From assembly GCA_023424965.1 (NCBI GenBank), contig JAFADI010000020.1, positions 1-64,000 on the forward strand: a stretch of DNA of 64,000 nt. Reading direction: 5' to 3'. This DNA comes from Bacillota bacterium (lineage in GTDB: Bacteria > Bacillota > Clostridia > Acetivibrionales > JAFADI01). Within the stretch, counting starts at the first letter, position 1; each line of letters starts with the position of its first letter. Position numbers and translations under genes: made by a program. The notes under the pieces are model-generated. The model was not told the origin of the DNA and made no database searches. It saw only the letters and a program-made list of their open reading frames with translations. Positions 42,931 to 51,277 of this stretch are shown piece by piece.

Positions 42931-45063
42931 TTAATTCAGGCCTAATTCCTTCCGCTTCTTTTCAATGTGATCTACATAGATCTGGATGGTTTTCTCCGCA
43001 TCCATTTCAACCACCACTTTGCCCAGGCCCAGGGTCTCCGTCGTTTCCGTAAGCGTCTTCACCACCAGGTCACTGCCTGTAATGGAGGGAACGGGAGCTA
43101 CGTGGACCAGCCAGCCCAGGGCCACAGCGGTACAGGCGTCGGCAACGGCCTTCTGTTCCAGGTATTCGGGAGCACCGATAACCAGGGGCAGCTTGTTTGT
43201 ATCCACTCCCAGGGCGTCAGCCAGTTCTTTTGCCGTGTGCGTCATTTTGCCTATGTCTACGCAGGCCCCGTAGCTGAGTACAGGCGGTATGCCCAACTGC
43301 CTGCACATGGCCTTCAGGCCTTCTCCCGCCTCATCCGCCGCTTTCGGATCCGTAAGGCCGGTATATTCCATTACGGAGGAGGTGCAGCCTCCGGAAAGAA
43401 CCAGGATATTTTTCTCAATCAGGCCCTTGGTGATTTTGAAGATATTGCTTCCACCCTGCCCATACCTGGCGGTGGTACAGCCCACGATGGTTGCAATGCC
43501 GCGGATGTTTCCGGCGGCAATCTGGTCGATGAGGGGCTTGAAGCTTCCCCCCAGTGCCGCTTTGATCGGTTCTGTACTAAAGCCCACCATGCAGTCGGAA
43601 ATATGGGGAGGGATGTAGGTCTTTCTTTTTTCTTCCTTTCTCCGTTTGAAAGCTTCAATTGCCTTATCCAGTGCCTTGGCGGCCTGCTCGGACATTCTTT
43701 CAGGTTCGAAGTCGAGGGTTTCCGTTCCCTGGAGCTTTATGACAGGATGGGTGCTGAGAAGCTTTGTCCCGAAGCGTTTGGCGAAAATGGGCAGGGTGGG
43801 GACGGTGCAGTTGTAATCAAACATGAAAAGGTCCACCGCTCCCGTCGACAACAGGTATTCTTCCGAAAGCCATTCACCTTCCTGCCCGGTATAACCTTTT
43901 TGGTCATGGGTGCCGGAATAATTCATCAACTGCTGCCCTTCACAGACGTGGCCGAGGATCTGTATTCCATCTGCCCCCGCGGCCTTTGCCTTCTGCTGCC
44001 ATTCATCCCCTGAGGCCAGGTCGATGGCTACATGGGACAGCAGGGGCATATGGCCGTTGGTAACGATGTTGACGGTATTTTCTTTTAAAAGGCCCATGTT
44101 TTGCTTTTTCATGGCGATCTTTTGTGTGCCCATCAGGATTTCCTGCAGGATATCCAGCAGGAAAAGCCCCTGGTATTCATTGGCCACGCCCAGCCGCACA
44201 CTTCTCAGCAAGAACTCCACAGGGTCTGAATTGAAGTTGGTCATACACTGGGTCTGGGCATAGGCCACCTCGCTGTACCCTCCGCCCGGGAATAAACCCA
44301 GTTTGCTCCACAGCTCCTTACGCTTTGCGGGGGCAAAGGCTTCTACCGCCTTTGAAGGCAAATGGTAGGGGGAATGAATGTCATTCATCACCCAGTCTCC
44401 GAACTCCACCGCCAGCTTTTCCACCGGCTTGCTGCTGTCCAGGCCGGCCATTTCGGCATATTTCTTCAACTTTTCCCCGTCTCTGATCTTAAGACCGCTT
44501 TCGGGGGATTGGCCCGCCGCCTTCAAAGTTCTGGCCGCCTGATGGCAGTGGAAGATGTTTGCCGAGGTTCCGATGGTCACGTGCCTGTATACGAAGTTTC
44601 TTGCCACCATGGTATGGGCATCCACACCGCAGGTTCCCCGGGGAACTTTACTGCTTATGCGGCAGGGCCCGTTTGCGCAGAGCTGGCATGAGAGCCCTTC
44701 AATGCAGAACTTGCACTGGATTGGCTGCTGCTGGCTGAAACGGTCAAAGACATTGGTCATTCCCGCATTGTGAACCACCTGGTACATTTCTCTTGTGGCC
44801 GGGTCAAGGATTACATTGAGGGGATAGCCTTCCTTGGACTGATCGTCCTTTTTAATGTGTTCCCTCTGCCATCTGTGGACATCCTCCATGCCGGGGGACT
44901 TCTCAATACGGTTGTAATCCACAACCGCCCTGTCATGGATGTCCTGGTGCAGAGCCGGGTCATTGAAGTCCCCATGGGTGAGGGCGGAGCTTAAAGTTTT
45001 ATTGCTTCCTTCCATTCTTTCAGCGCTTTTTTTGAAAGAATCCTGAACAGCTTTATCAGACAT
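42931..45063 (-). CDS. cooS: Anaerobic Ni-Fe-S carbon monoxide dehydrogenase catalytic subunit, divergent
   Basis: This 710-residue enzyme should interconvert CO and CO2 at a Ni-4Fe-5S C-cluster. All six C-cluster ligands can be placed: His338 (NGHMPLLS), Cys374 (GHVCEGQQ), Cys419 (FDYNCTVP), Cys529 (IVGCTTAR), Cys560 (SGGCTSSV) and Cys601 (YGACVDIG), and Lys638 (EQKAVADA) matches the catalytic Lys. B-cluster cysteines are 126, 129, 134 and 145. The D-cluster region reads C117-KF-C120 with Ser125 where the usual second Cys stands. The His relay HxxHxxHxxH is mostly lost (N169, H172). It is longer than typical CooS because of an extra N-terminus of about 75 residues. No cooC, cooF or acetyl-CoA synthase gene is nearby. 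Confidence 0.87.
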   Translation of the reverse strand: MSDKAVQDSFKKSAERMEGSNKTLSSALTHGDFNDPALHQDIHDRAVVDYNRIEKSPGMEDVHRWQREHIKKDDQSKEGYPLNVILDPATREMYQVVHNAGMTNVFDRFSQQQPIQCKFCIEGLSCQLCANGPCRISSKVPRGTCGVDAHTMVARNFVYRHVTIGTSANIFHCHQAARTLKAAGQSPESGLKIRDGEKLKKYAEMAGLDSSKPVEKLAVEFGDWVMNDIHSPYHLPSKAVEAFAPAKRKELWSKLGLFPGGGYSEVAYAQTQCMTNFNSDPVEFLLRSVRLGVANEYQGLFLLDILQEILMGTQKIAMKKQNMGLLKENTVNIVTNGHMPLLSHVAIDLASGDEWQQKAKAAGADGIQILGHVCEGQQLMNYSGTHDQKGYTGQEGEWLSEEYLLSTGAVDLFMFDYNCTVPTLPIFAKRFGTKLLSTHPVIKLQGTETLDFEPERMSEQAAKALDKAIEAFKRRKEEKRKTYIPPHISDCMVGFSTEPIKAALGGSFKPLIDQIAAGNIRGIATIVGCTTARYGQGGSNIFKITKGLIEKNILVLSGGCTSSVMEYTGLTDPKAADEAGEGLKAMCRQLGIPPVLSYGACVDIGKMTHTAKELADALGVDTNKLPLVIGAPEYLEQKAVADACTAVALGWLVHVAPVPSITGSDLVVKTLTETTETLGLGKVVVEMDAEKTIQIYVDHIEKKRKELGLN

Positions 45064-45226
45064 CGAACTGCCTCCTTAAAAATATGTATGGAAACAGTGT
45101 TATTTTTTCATTCTTTCCAGCGAATCATTCATCGGAATAAAGTCTTTGTATTGAAATCAGAGAAGGATGCTGCTAAGATTAACAGGAGCGATAGTGACAG
45201 ATATACAGAGAAAAGAGGTCTTGCAA

Positions 45227-46003
45227 TTGAGTATTGATGTGGAAGCGTTGGAAAAAATACTCAGGCAGGCAGGAGAACTGCTGCTTGACAAAAGCCTTTA
45301 TAAGGAATATGAGGTCAAGGACGGCACCGCCAACTATGTCACCAAGGTGGATTACATGGTCCAGGCTTTCATGGTGGAACAGCTTGACAGAATCCTGCCG
45401 GGCTCCAATATCATTACGGAGGAAGCGAAGGTCAACAGCTTCAATTTTGACAGGCCCACCTGGATATTGGACCCGGTGGACGGCACCACCAACCTCATGT
45501 ACAGGTATGGCATGTCTGCCATCTCCCTGGGGCTGGCCATAGGAAAAAAGGCGGAGCTGGGGATGGTCTACAACCCCTTTACCAACGAAATGTTCATAGG
45601 GACCAGAGGGAAAGGAGCTTCACTGAACGGAGAGAGTGTCCGTGCCAGCGGAAGAAAGTCTATAGGAGAATGCCTTGTGGGCTTTGGAACGACTCCCTAT
45701 GAGAGGAGCGGTTCCCAGCGGACTTTTGAAATTGTACATCAGGTATTTATGGAGACGAGGGAGATACGAAGGTCGGGAAGTGCGGCCCTTGACCTGGCCT
45801 ATGTGGCTTGCGGAAGGCTTGACGGCTTCTTTGAAATGACACTCCAGCCCTGGGATTATGCCGCCGGGATTGCCATCCTTGAGGCCGCGGGCGGAAGGAT
45901 AACGGATTGGGAGAACAAAAACCTGGACATGACAAAGGCCAGCAGTGTCGTTGCCTCCAACGGACATATCCATGAAAAACTGCTGGCGCTCATCAACCAA
46001 TAA
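45227..46003 (+). CDS. Inositol-1-monophosphatase family phosphatase
   Basis: This 258-residue metal-dependent phosphatase has the family motifs: ITEEAK (first metal Glu), WILDPVDGTTN (second block) and LQPWDYAAGIAILEAAGG near the C-terminus. It would hydrolyse inositol-1-phosphate or a related sugar phosphate or bisphosphate. A TTG at 45227, seven bases after AGAGGT, fits the family N-terminus; the ATG at 45167 would add 20 unusual residues. It is divergent from cooS with about 160 bp between. Confidence 0.88.
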   Translation: MSIDVEALEKILRQAGELLLDKSLYKEYEVKDGTANYVTKVDYMVQAFMVEQLDRILPGSNIITEEAKVNSFNFDRPTWILDPVDGTTNLMYRYGMSAISLGLAIGKKAELGMVYNPFTNEMFIGTRGKGASLNGESVRASGRKSIGECLVGFGTTPYERSGSQRTFEIVHQVFMETREIRRSGSAALDLAYVACGRLDGFFEMTLQPWDYAAGIAILEAAGGRITDWENKNLDMTKASSVVASNGHIHEKLLALINQ

Positions 46004-46016
46004 TTTTGCGGTTCAA

Positions 46017-46175
46017 TTACTCTTCAACATCTTCGAAAAAGTTGTCACAGCCCGGAAGGGATTCCGGGTTGTGGAATTGGACTCCGGTGAGGGTACAAAA
46101 ATAGTCGCTGACATTGTTCATGTCAAAAAAGGACAGGTGTTTGCAGAAATAACAATTCTTTTCAAAACACATCAT
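46017..46175 (-). CDS. Small cysteine-rich protein
   Basis: This 52-residue protein starts MMCFEKNCYFCKHLSFFD and has five cysteines (C3, C8, C11, C27, C40), including a CxxC, so it could bind zinc or an Fe-S cluster. A GGAGGGAACG site precedes the ATG pair at 46175; the open frame extends further upstream into glnA but only this start has a site. It lies 65 bp downstream of glnA on the same strand and may be cotranscribed. The family is not recognised. Confidence 0.6.
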   Translation of the reverse strand: MMCFEKNCYFCKHLSFFDMNNVSDYFCTLTGVQFHNPESLPGCDNFFEDVEE

Positions 46176-46240
46176 CGTTCCCTCCATTGGGTTGGAATGC
46201 ACCGGCGCTGGTGCCCGGGCTGCACGGATACTGAGCCCTT

Positions 46241-47575
46241 TTAATACTTTCCGAGGTACTGGGATAACTCCCAGTCCGTCACAACTTTTCTGTAGTCGTT
46301 CCATTCCGAGGTCTTGGCCTCGATAAACTTTTCAAAAATGTGTTCTCCCAGCACTTCCCTGACCATTTCGCTTTTTTGCATTAAAGCCAGGGCTTCATGG
46401 AGGCTTTCGGGAAGCTTCTGTATTCCGAGCTCGCACCTCTGGCCTTCGGAAATGGTATACATGTTCTTTTCAAAAGGAGCCGGGGGTTCAAGCTGGTTTT
46501 TTATGCCCTCAAGTCCTGCGTTCAATATCAGCGCTAAAGCCAGATAGGGGTTGCAGGTCGAGTCGGGGGAGCGCAGTTCAATCCTTGTGAATTCCCCTTT
46601 GGCGGCGGGAATCCTGATCATCGGGCTTCTGTTTTTGGCTGACCAGGCGGCGTAAATGGGGGCTTCATGGCCTGGAACCAGCCTTTTATAGGAGTTTACC
46701 ACGGGATTGGTAATTGCCGCTATCTCACGCCCGTATTTTATCAGACCGCCAATGAACCAGTAAGCCTCCTGGCTGAGGTTATAGGGGTCGCTTTCATGAT
46801 AGAAGATGTTTTTACCGTCTTTGAATATGGAAAGATTGGCATGCATACCGGAACCGCTGACCCCCATAATGGGCTTGGGAATAAACGTGGCATACAGGCC
46901 GCTCCTGTGGGCCACCGTTTTGACCACCTGCTTGAAGGTCAAAATGCAGTCGGCTACCGACAGGGCATCTTTGTATTTGAAGTCGATTTCATGCTGGCCG
47001 GGAGCGTTCTCGTGGTGGGAGGCCTCGATTTCGAAACCCATGTTCTCAAGAATCTGGCATATGTCCCGCCTTGCATTTTCTCCCAGGTCGATGGGACCCA
47101 GATCAAAATATCCCCCGTTATCATGGGTGATGGTGGTGGGCTCGCCTTTTTCGTCCGTTGCGAAGAGGAAAAATTCGCATTCGGGTCCTACATTGAAACA
47201 GTCATATCCCATGGCAGCCAGCTTGTTGATGGTTTTCTTCAGGACATACCGGGGGTCCCCTTCAAAGGGCGTACCGTTGTGGGTAATCACATCGCAGATC
47301 AGTCTTGCGGATTTTCCATTTTGACCACTCCAGGGAAATATGACGAAGGTATCGGGATCGGGATGCAGATACATGTCGGACTCCTCAATCCTCACAAAGC
47401 CGTCAATGGAGGAGCCGTCGAACATACAGCCGTCGTCAAAGGCTCTTTCCAACTGGTCGGAGGTGATGGAAAGGTTTTTGGAGATGCCGAAAATATCTGC
47501 GAATTGGAGATTGATAAATTTTACTTCGTTTTGATAGGCCAGCCTGATGATATCATCTTTTGAATATTTGCTCAA
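46241..47575 (-). CDS. glnA: Glutamine synthetase type I
   Basis: This 444-residue enzyme condenses glutamate and ammonium with ATP. Motifs include DGSSIDGFVRIEESDMYLHPD (the latch and metal region), GPECEFFLF, NENAP-like HHENAPGQHEIDFKY, the GSGMHANLS ATP site and NRSPMIRIP. The length fits the GSI-alpha group of Gram-positive bacteria, which lacks adenylylation and is controlled by feedback inhibition. The start is TTG at 47575, after AAGGGGTG. It sits beside gdhA and icd on a nitrogen-carbon junction. Confidence 0.95.
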   Translation of the reverse strand: MSKYSKDDIIRLAYQNEVKFINLQFADIFGISKNLSITSDQLERAFDDGCMFDGSSIDGFVRIEESDMYLHPDPDTFVIFPWSGQNGKSARLICDVITHNGTPFEGDPRYVLKKTINKLAAMGYDCFNVGPECEFFLFATDEKGEPTTITHDNGGYFDLGPIDLGENARRDICQILENMGFEIEASHHENAPGQHEIDFKYKDALSVADCILTFKQVVKTVAHRSGLYATFIPKPIMGVSGSGMHANLSIFKDGKNIFYHESDPYNLSQEAYWFIGGLIKYGREIAAITNPVVNSYKRLVPGHEAPIYAAWSAKNRSPMIRIPAAKGEFTRIELRSPDSTCNPYLALALILNAGLEGIKNQLEPPAPFEKNMYTISEGQRCELGIQKLPESLHEALALMQKSEMVREVLGEHIFEKFIEAKTSEWNDYRKVVTDWELSQYLGKY

Positions 47576-47613
47576 AATAACACCCCTTATAGATGAGCAA
47601 AAGCATACCTGGC

Positions 47614-47663
47614 ACTAAGAACTACAACCTTGCAGGTGAACTTCGTTGCTCACGATTCTTAGT
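47614..47663 (-). promoter_or_regulatory. Stem-loop in the glnA leader
   Basis: On the minus strand ACTAAGAA and TTCTTAGT (47656-47663 with 47614-47621) close a 50-nt stem-loop containing GTGA/TCAC and CCT/AGG hairpins. A promoter-like TTGATA...ATAACT lies just upstream. It may control glnA, but the sequence lacks the glutamine-riboswitch signature GACGGAAGTAGG. Confidence 0.45.
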
Positions 47664-47728
47664 TATTTGTTACACTATCATTCTATCAAAAAAAAAGGTT
47701 TTTGGAAACGGTTTTAAGCGTAAAACAC

Positions 47729-47765
47729 AAAATCCTTCCGGCGGGGTGAATGCCGGAAGGATTTT
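47729..47765 (-). terminator. Terminator of gdhA
   Basis: AAAATCCTTCCGGC (47729-47742) and GCCGGAAGGATTTT (47752-47765) form a perfect 14-bp stem flanked by A and T runs. It ends the gdhA transcript ahead of the glnA promoter. Confidence 0.9.
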
Positions 47766-47777
47766 GAAGTGTCAGAT

Positions 47778-49109
47778 TCAAATGCCCTGGGAATACATGG
47801 CCTCGGCAACCTTGAGGAAGCCGGCGATGTTTGCGCCTGCCACAAGATTGTCCTCGCTGCCGTATTCTTTGGCGGCGAAGCTGGCATTTCTATATATATT
47901 TACCATGATGTCCTGAAGCTTGGAATCAACGTCTTCAAAGGTCCAGGAATATCTCATGCTGTTCTGGCACATCTCCAGGCCCGAGGTGGCAACTCCCCCT
48001 GCGTTTGCAGCCTTGGCGGGACCAAAAATGACTTTGTTTTCAATAAATATTTCGATGGCTTCAGGTGTGGAAGGCATGTTGGCGCCCTCTCCCACGGCGA
48101 AGCAGCCATTGGAAACAAGGGTCCGGGCAGCCTGGCCGTCAAGCTCATTCTGGGTTGCACTGGGAAGGGCGATGTCACACTTTATGCTCCATATGCCGGA
48201 GCAGCCTTCCGTATAGACGGCATTGGGACGGTACCTGACGTACTCGCTGATTCTTTTTCTTTCCACTTCTTTTATCTGCTTTACGATATCCAGGTCGATC
48301 CCGTTTTCATCATAGATGTAGCCGTTGGAATCACTGAGCGCTACCACCTTTCCACCCAGCTGGTGCACCTTTTGCGTCGCATAAATGGCCACGTTTCCCG
48401 AGCCGGAGATGACGACGGTAGAGTTTTTGAAAGACCTGCCTTTTGCTCTCATGGCTTCCTCCATGAAATAACAGAGGCCGTAACCGGTAGCTTCCGTTCT
48501 TGCAAGGCTTCCGCCCCAGGTGAGCCCTTTGCCTGTCAGCACTCCTGTGAAATCGTTTCTTATTTTCCTGTACATGCCGTACATGTAACCTATTTCACGT
48601 CCTCCGACACCGATATCTCCCGCAGGTACATCGGTGTTTTCTCCGATATGCCTGTAAAGCTCGGACATGAAGCTCTGACAGAACCGCATGATCTCTCCGT
48701 CGGATTTGCCTTTGGGGTCGAAATCGCTTCCGCCCTTTCCGCCTCCCATGGGCAGGCCTGTTAAAGAATTCTTGAAAATCTGTTCGAAGCCAAGGAATTT
48801 GATGATTCCCACATATACGGAAGGGTGAAATCTCAAACCGCCCTTATAGGGACCGATGGCGCTGTTGAACTGGACCCTGAAGCCGCGGTTGACGCGCACA
48901 TTTCCTCCGTCGTCCACCCAGGGTACTCTGAAAATGATTTGTCTTTCCGGTTCTACGATCCGGTCGAATATGCCGGCTTTAACCCATTCAGGATGCTTTT
49001 GGGCAACCGGTTCCAGTGATTCGAGGACTTCCCTGACGGCCTGGTGAAATTCCGGCTCGTTCGGATTTCTTTTGATGACTTGTTCCATGACATTGGCAAG
49101 TATTTGCAT
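47778..49109 (-). CDS. gdhA: Glutamate dehydrogenase, NADP-type
   Basis: This 443-residue hexameric enzyme interconverts 2-oxoglutarate plus ammonium and glutamate. It has the substrate motif GLPMGGGKGGSDFDPKGKSD with the catalytic Lys, and the cofactor segment VVISGSGNVAIYATQKVHQLG. Length and N-terminus (VMEQVIKRNPNEPEFHQAVREVLESLEPV) match the small biosynthetic GDH class. AGGGGGTT precedes the ATG. It lies upstream of glnA on the same strand with a terminator between, so they form two transcripts. Confidence 0.95.
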   Translation of the reverse strand: MQILANVMEQVIKRNPNEPEFHQAVREVLESLEPVAQKHPEWVKAGIFDRIVEPERQIIFRVPWVDDGGNVRVNRGFRVQFNSAIGPYKGGLRFHPSVYVGIIKFLGFEQIFKNSLTGLPMGGGKGGSDFDPKGKSDGEIMRFCQSFMSELYRHIGENTDVPAGDIGVGGREIGYMYGMYRKIRNDFTGVLTGKGLTWGGSLARTEATGYGLCYFMEEAMRAKGRSFKNSTVVISGSGNVAIYATQKVHQLGGKVVALSDSNGYIYDENGIDLDIVKQIKEVERKRISEYVRYRPNAVYTEGCSGIWSIKCDIALPSATQNELDGQAARTLVSNGCFAVGEGANMPSTPEAIEIFIENKVIFGPAKAANAGGVATSGLEMCQNSMRYSWTFEDVDSKLQDIMVNIYRNASFAAKEYGSEDNLVAGANIAGFLKVAEAMYSQGI

Positions 49110-49415
49110 GATTGAACCCCCTACTTTTATTAAATTTTAATAAGACCCGCCCATAAAGGCAGAGCCTAATAATGTACGTCATTGCACATTGTATACGGTA
49201 TACGCCGTTGTACACCCCAAATTAAAAGTTTGGGGATTTTGAAAGATAGGATAATTTATTATACCGAATTATAACAAATCAAATTCAAAAATGCAAGTGA
49301 AAGGTGTCAAACTTTCATTTTTTCCTATTGTTGTTTTTTAACAGCATTTTTTATTTTTTTCCTCTAATAATATAGTAAGGATTGTTTCAGAGAAAAAACG
49401 GCGGGAGGAAAAACC
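49110..49415. other. Divergent intergenic region between gdhA and the Cys-rich gene
   Basis: This 306-bp AT-rich region should hold promoters for both directions. Visible elements are two GTATAC palindromes (49191-49196 and 49198-49203) inside a larger imperfect TGTAC/GTACA dyad, a hairpin CCCCAAA/TTTGGGG (49215-49235) followed by ATTTT, and poly-T tracts near 49320-49365. I could not assign -35/-10 pairs with confidence. Confidence 0.45.
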
Positions 49416-49715
49416 ATGATAGATACTATAAAAGAGAATTATAACGCCCAGGTTGTCAACGCCATGGACCGGCTTCTGGTCAGTTCCACATTTTGCTTTG
49501 ACTGCCTTGACAGCGTAAAGTATGAAAAACACAGTGAAATCCTGGGGCTGGCAAGGGACATTTACAGCAACAGGGGAAAATTCAGGGTTTGCAGCATATG
49601 CAAGCATACGGAGCTCATCATAGACCAGTGGGCCAGCGAAAGCCTCTGCGTGAACTGCAGCAGGATCCGGAACAACAGGAGCCGGGTGGAGGAGATGTTG
49701 AGGAGCGGGCGATAA
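49416..49715 (+). CDS. Small zinc-ribbon-like protein
   Basis: This 99-residue protein has three CxxC pairs: CFDC (about 27-30), CSIC (about 59-62) and CVNC (about 77-80), plus His64, which suggests one or two structural metal sites. The rest is basic and helical. GGGAGG lies seven bases before the ATG. It is divergent from gdhA and 92 bp upstream of icd on the same strand. I do not recognise the family; a regulatory or RNA-binding role is only a guess from the metal-ribbon shape. Confidence 0.65.
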   Translation: MIDTIKENYNAQVVNAMDRLLVSSTFCFDCLDSVKYEKHSEILGLARDIYSNRGKFRVCSICKHTELIIDQWASESLCVNCSRIRNNRSRVEEMLRSGR

Positions 49716-49807
49716 ATCGGTATTGCCAAGGGAATGAATTTAATTTACAATATACTTGTTTTTACTGTGAATGAATTGACATTATCTATAGAAAGGGATT
49801 CAAAATT

Positions 49808-51016
49808 ATGGAGAAAATTAAAATGAAGGTTCCGTTGGTCGAGATGGACGGAGATGAAATGACCCGTATCATCTGGAAGCTTATAAAGGATATTCTTTTA
49901 GACCCTTACATAGAGCTTAAGACCGAATATTACGACCTTGGGCTTGAACACAGGGATAAAACCGACGACCAGGTCACCATTGACGCCGCAAAGGCGACGC
50001 AAAAATACGGGGTGGCGGTCAAATGCGCAACAATCACTCCCAATGCGCAAAGAGTCGAGGAATATAAGCTAAAGCAGATGTGGAAAAGCCCCAACGGGAC
50101 GGTGAGAGCCATCCTTGACGGAACGGTGTTCCGTGCTCCCATCATCGTGGACAGTGTAAAGCCTTCGGTGAAGACCTGGAAAAAGCCCATCACCATTGCC
50201 AGGCACGCATACGGCGACGTTTACAAGGATGTGGAGTACCAGCTTGAAGGGCCGGGCAAGGCAGAGCTGGTGTTCACTTCACAGGATGGGAAGGTCACCA
50301 GGCAGACCATCCATGATTTTGACGGAGCCGGAGTCATCCTTGGCATGCACAATACCGACAAATCCATTGCCAGCTTCGCAAGGGCCTGCTTTACCTATGC
50401 CCTTGACCAGAAGCAGGACCTGTGGTTTGCCACAAAGGACACCATTTCAAAAAAATATGACCACCGGTTCAAGGATATCTTCCAGGAGATCTTTGATGCG
50501 GAGTACGCGAAAAAATTCGAGGATGCGAAAATAGAGTATTTTTATACCCTGATCGATGATGCCGTAGCGCGTATCATCCGGTCTGAAGGCGGAATGATAT
50601 GGGCTTGCAAAAATTATGACGGAGACGTCATGTCCGACATGGTTGCCACCGCCTTTGGAAGCCTGGCCATGATGACCTCCGTTCTGGTATCCCCCGATGG
50701 GAAATATGAATTCGAAGCCGCTCATGGAACGGTAACAAGGCACTACTACAGACACTTAAAGGGCGAGGAGACCTCCACCAATTCCATGGCCACCATCTTT
50801 GCCTGGACGGGAGCCCTCAGGAAAAGGGGCGAGCTGGACGGAGTCAGTGAGCTGGTTGAGTTTGCAAATAAGCTTGAGGCCGCCTCAATAAAAACCATTG
50901 ACGAGGGAACCATGACCAAGGACCTGGCATCCCTTTCGGAAGCACCGGTCAAGAATGTGGTAAACACCGAAAACTTCCTGAAAGAGGTCAACAAGCGCCT
51001 TGAGACGATGCTTTAA
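49808..51016 (+). CDS. icd: NADP-dependent isocitrate dehydrogenase (eukaryote-like subfamily)
   Basis: This 402-residue enzyme oxidatively decarboxylates isocitrate to 2-oxoglutarate. The N-terminus VPLVEMDGDEMTRIIWKLIKD and the segment TITPNAQRVEEYKLKQMWKSPNGTVRAILDGTVFRAPI place it in the homodimeric type II IDH group, shared with eukaryotes and some bacteria, rather than with E. coli Icd. Metal-binding aspartates are in NYDGDVMSD, and the NADP site in EAAHGTVTRHY. Next to gdhA and glnA it would supply carbon skeletons for ammonium assimilation, suggesting an oxidative half-TCA route in this anaerobe. Confidence 0.95.
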   Translation: MEKIKMKVPLVEMDGDEMTRIIWKLIKDILLDPYIELKTEYYDLGLEHRDKTDDQVTIDAAKATQKYGVAVKCATITPNAQRVEEYKLKQMWKSPNGTVRAILDGTVFRAPIIVDSVKPSVKTWKKPITIARHAYGDVYKDVEYQLEGPGKAELVFTSQDGKVTRQTIHDFDGAGVILGMHNTDKSIASFARACFTYALDQKQDLWFATKDTISKKYDHRFKDIFQEIFDAEYAKKFEDAKIEYFYTLIDDAVARIIRSEGGMIWACKNYDGDVMSDMVATAFGSLAMMTSVLVSPDGKYEFEAAHGTVTRHYYRHLKGEETSTNSMATIFAWTGALRKRGELDGVSELVEFANKLEAASIKTIDEGTMTKDLASLSEAPVKNVVNTENFLKEVNKRLETML

Positions 51017-51057
51017 AAAATCCGCCCATAAATGAAAGCCCAGGGGTATGAATCCCA

Positions 51058-51096
51058 TCGCTTTTGGCCGGATTTGCGACCCAAATGGCCCAAAAA
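51058..51096 (-). repeat. Palindromic intergenic repeat, family 2 copy 1
   Basis: Read on the minus strand this 39-nt unit matches 55221-55259 at 35 of 39 positions without gaps. All four differences lie in the loop between ATTTG and GCAAAT. The stem is GGCC-ATTTG with (G)CAAAT-CC-GGCC. Confidence 0.8.
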
Positions 51097-51098
51097 CG

Positions 51099-51130
51099 AG
51101 CCCGGTGTGGCGGTATTGCCGCACCGGGCT
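51099..51130 (+). terminator. GC-rich hairpin after icd
   Basis: AGCCCGGTG (51099-51107) pairs with CACCGGGCT (51122-51130), with a GCGG/CCGC extension inside. There is no T run, so it may be an mRNA 3' end rather than a classical terminator. Confidence 0.6.
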
Positions 51131-51156
51131 TGCCTGTGTGCAGGGGGAGCATAAAA

Positions 51157-51185
51157 TTGAATCGTTACAAACTGCGAGGTATGAT
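51157..51185 (+). promoter_or_regulatory. Sigma-A promoter of asnS
   Basis: TTGAAT (51157-51162) and TATGAT (51180-51185) are 17 bp apart. No T-box elements are present in the roughly 90-nt leader. Confidence 0.65.
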
Positions 51186-51277
51186 GGATTCCTTTCCTGG
51201 GGAATGATATAATTTTGATGGGAGATAAGTTCCAGAGGTCATAAATCAAGTTTTTGAAAACGGGAGGAATGGAATTT

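Noticed and set aside
47614..47663. Glutamine riboswitch in the glnA leader
   Set aside because: The conserved GACGGAAGTAGG core is absent; only a generic stem-loop is seen.
46667..48764. Long plus-strand open frames (298 and 331 codons) opposite glnA and gdhA
   Set aside because: Both are antisense to highly conserved enzymes and lack ribosome sites and recognisable motifs.
51017..51277. T-box leader for asnS
   Set aside because: No specifier loop or GGTGGxACC core; only a repeat, a hairpin and a promoter are present.
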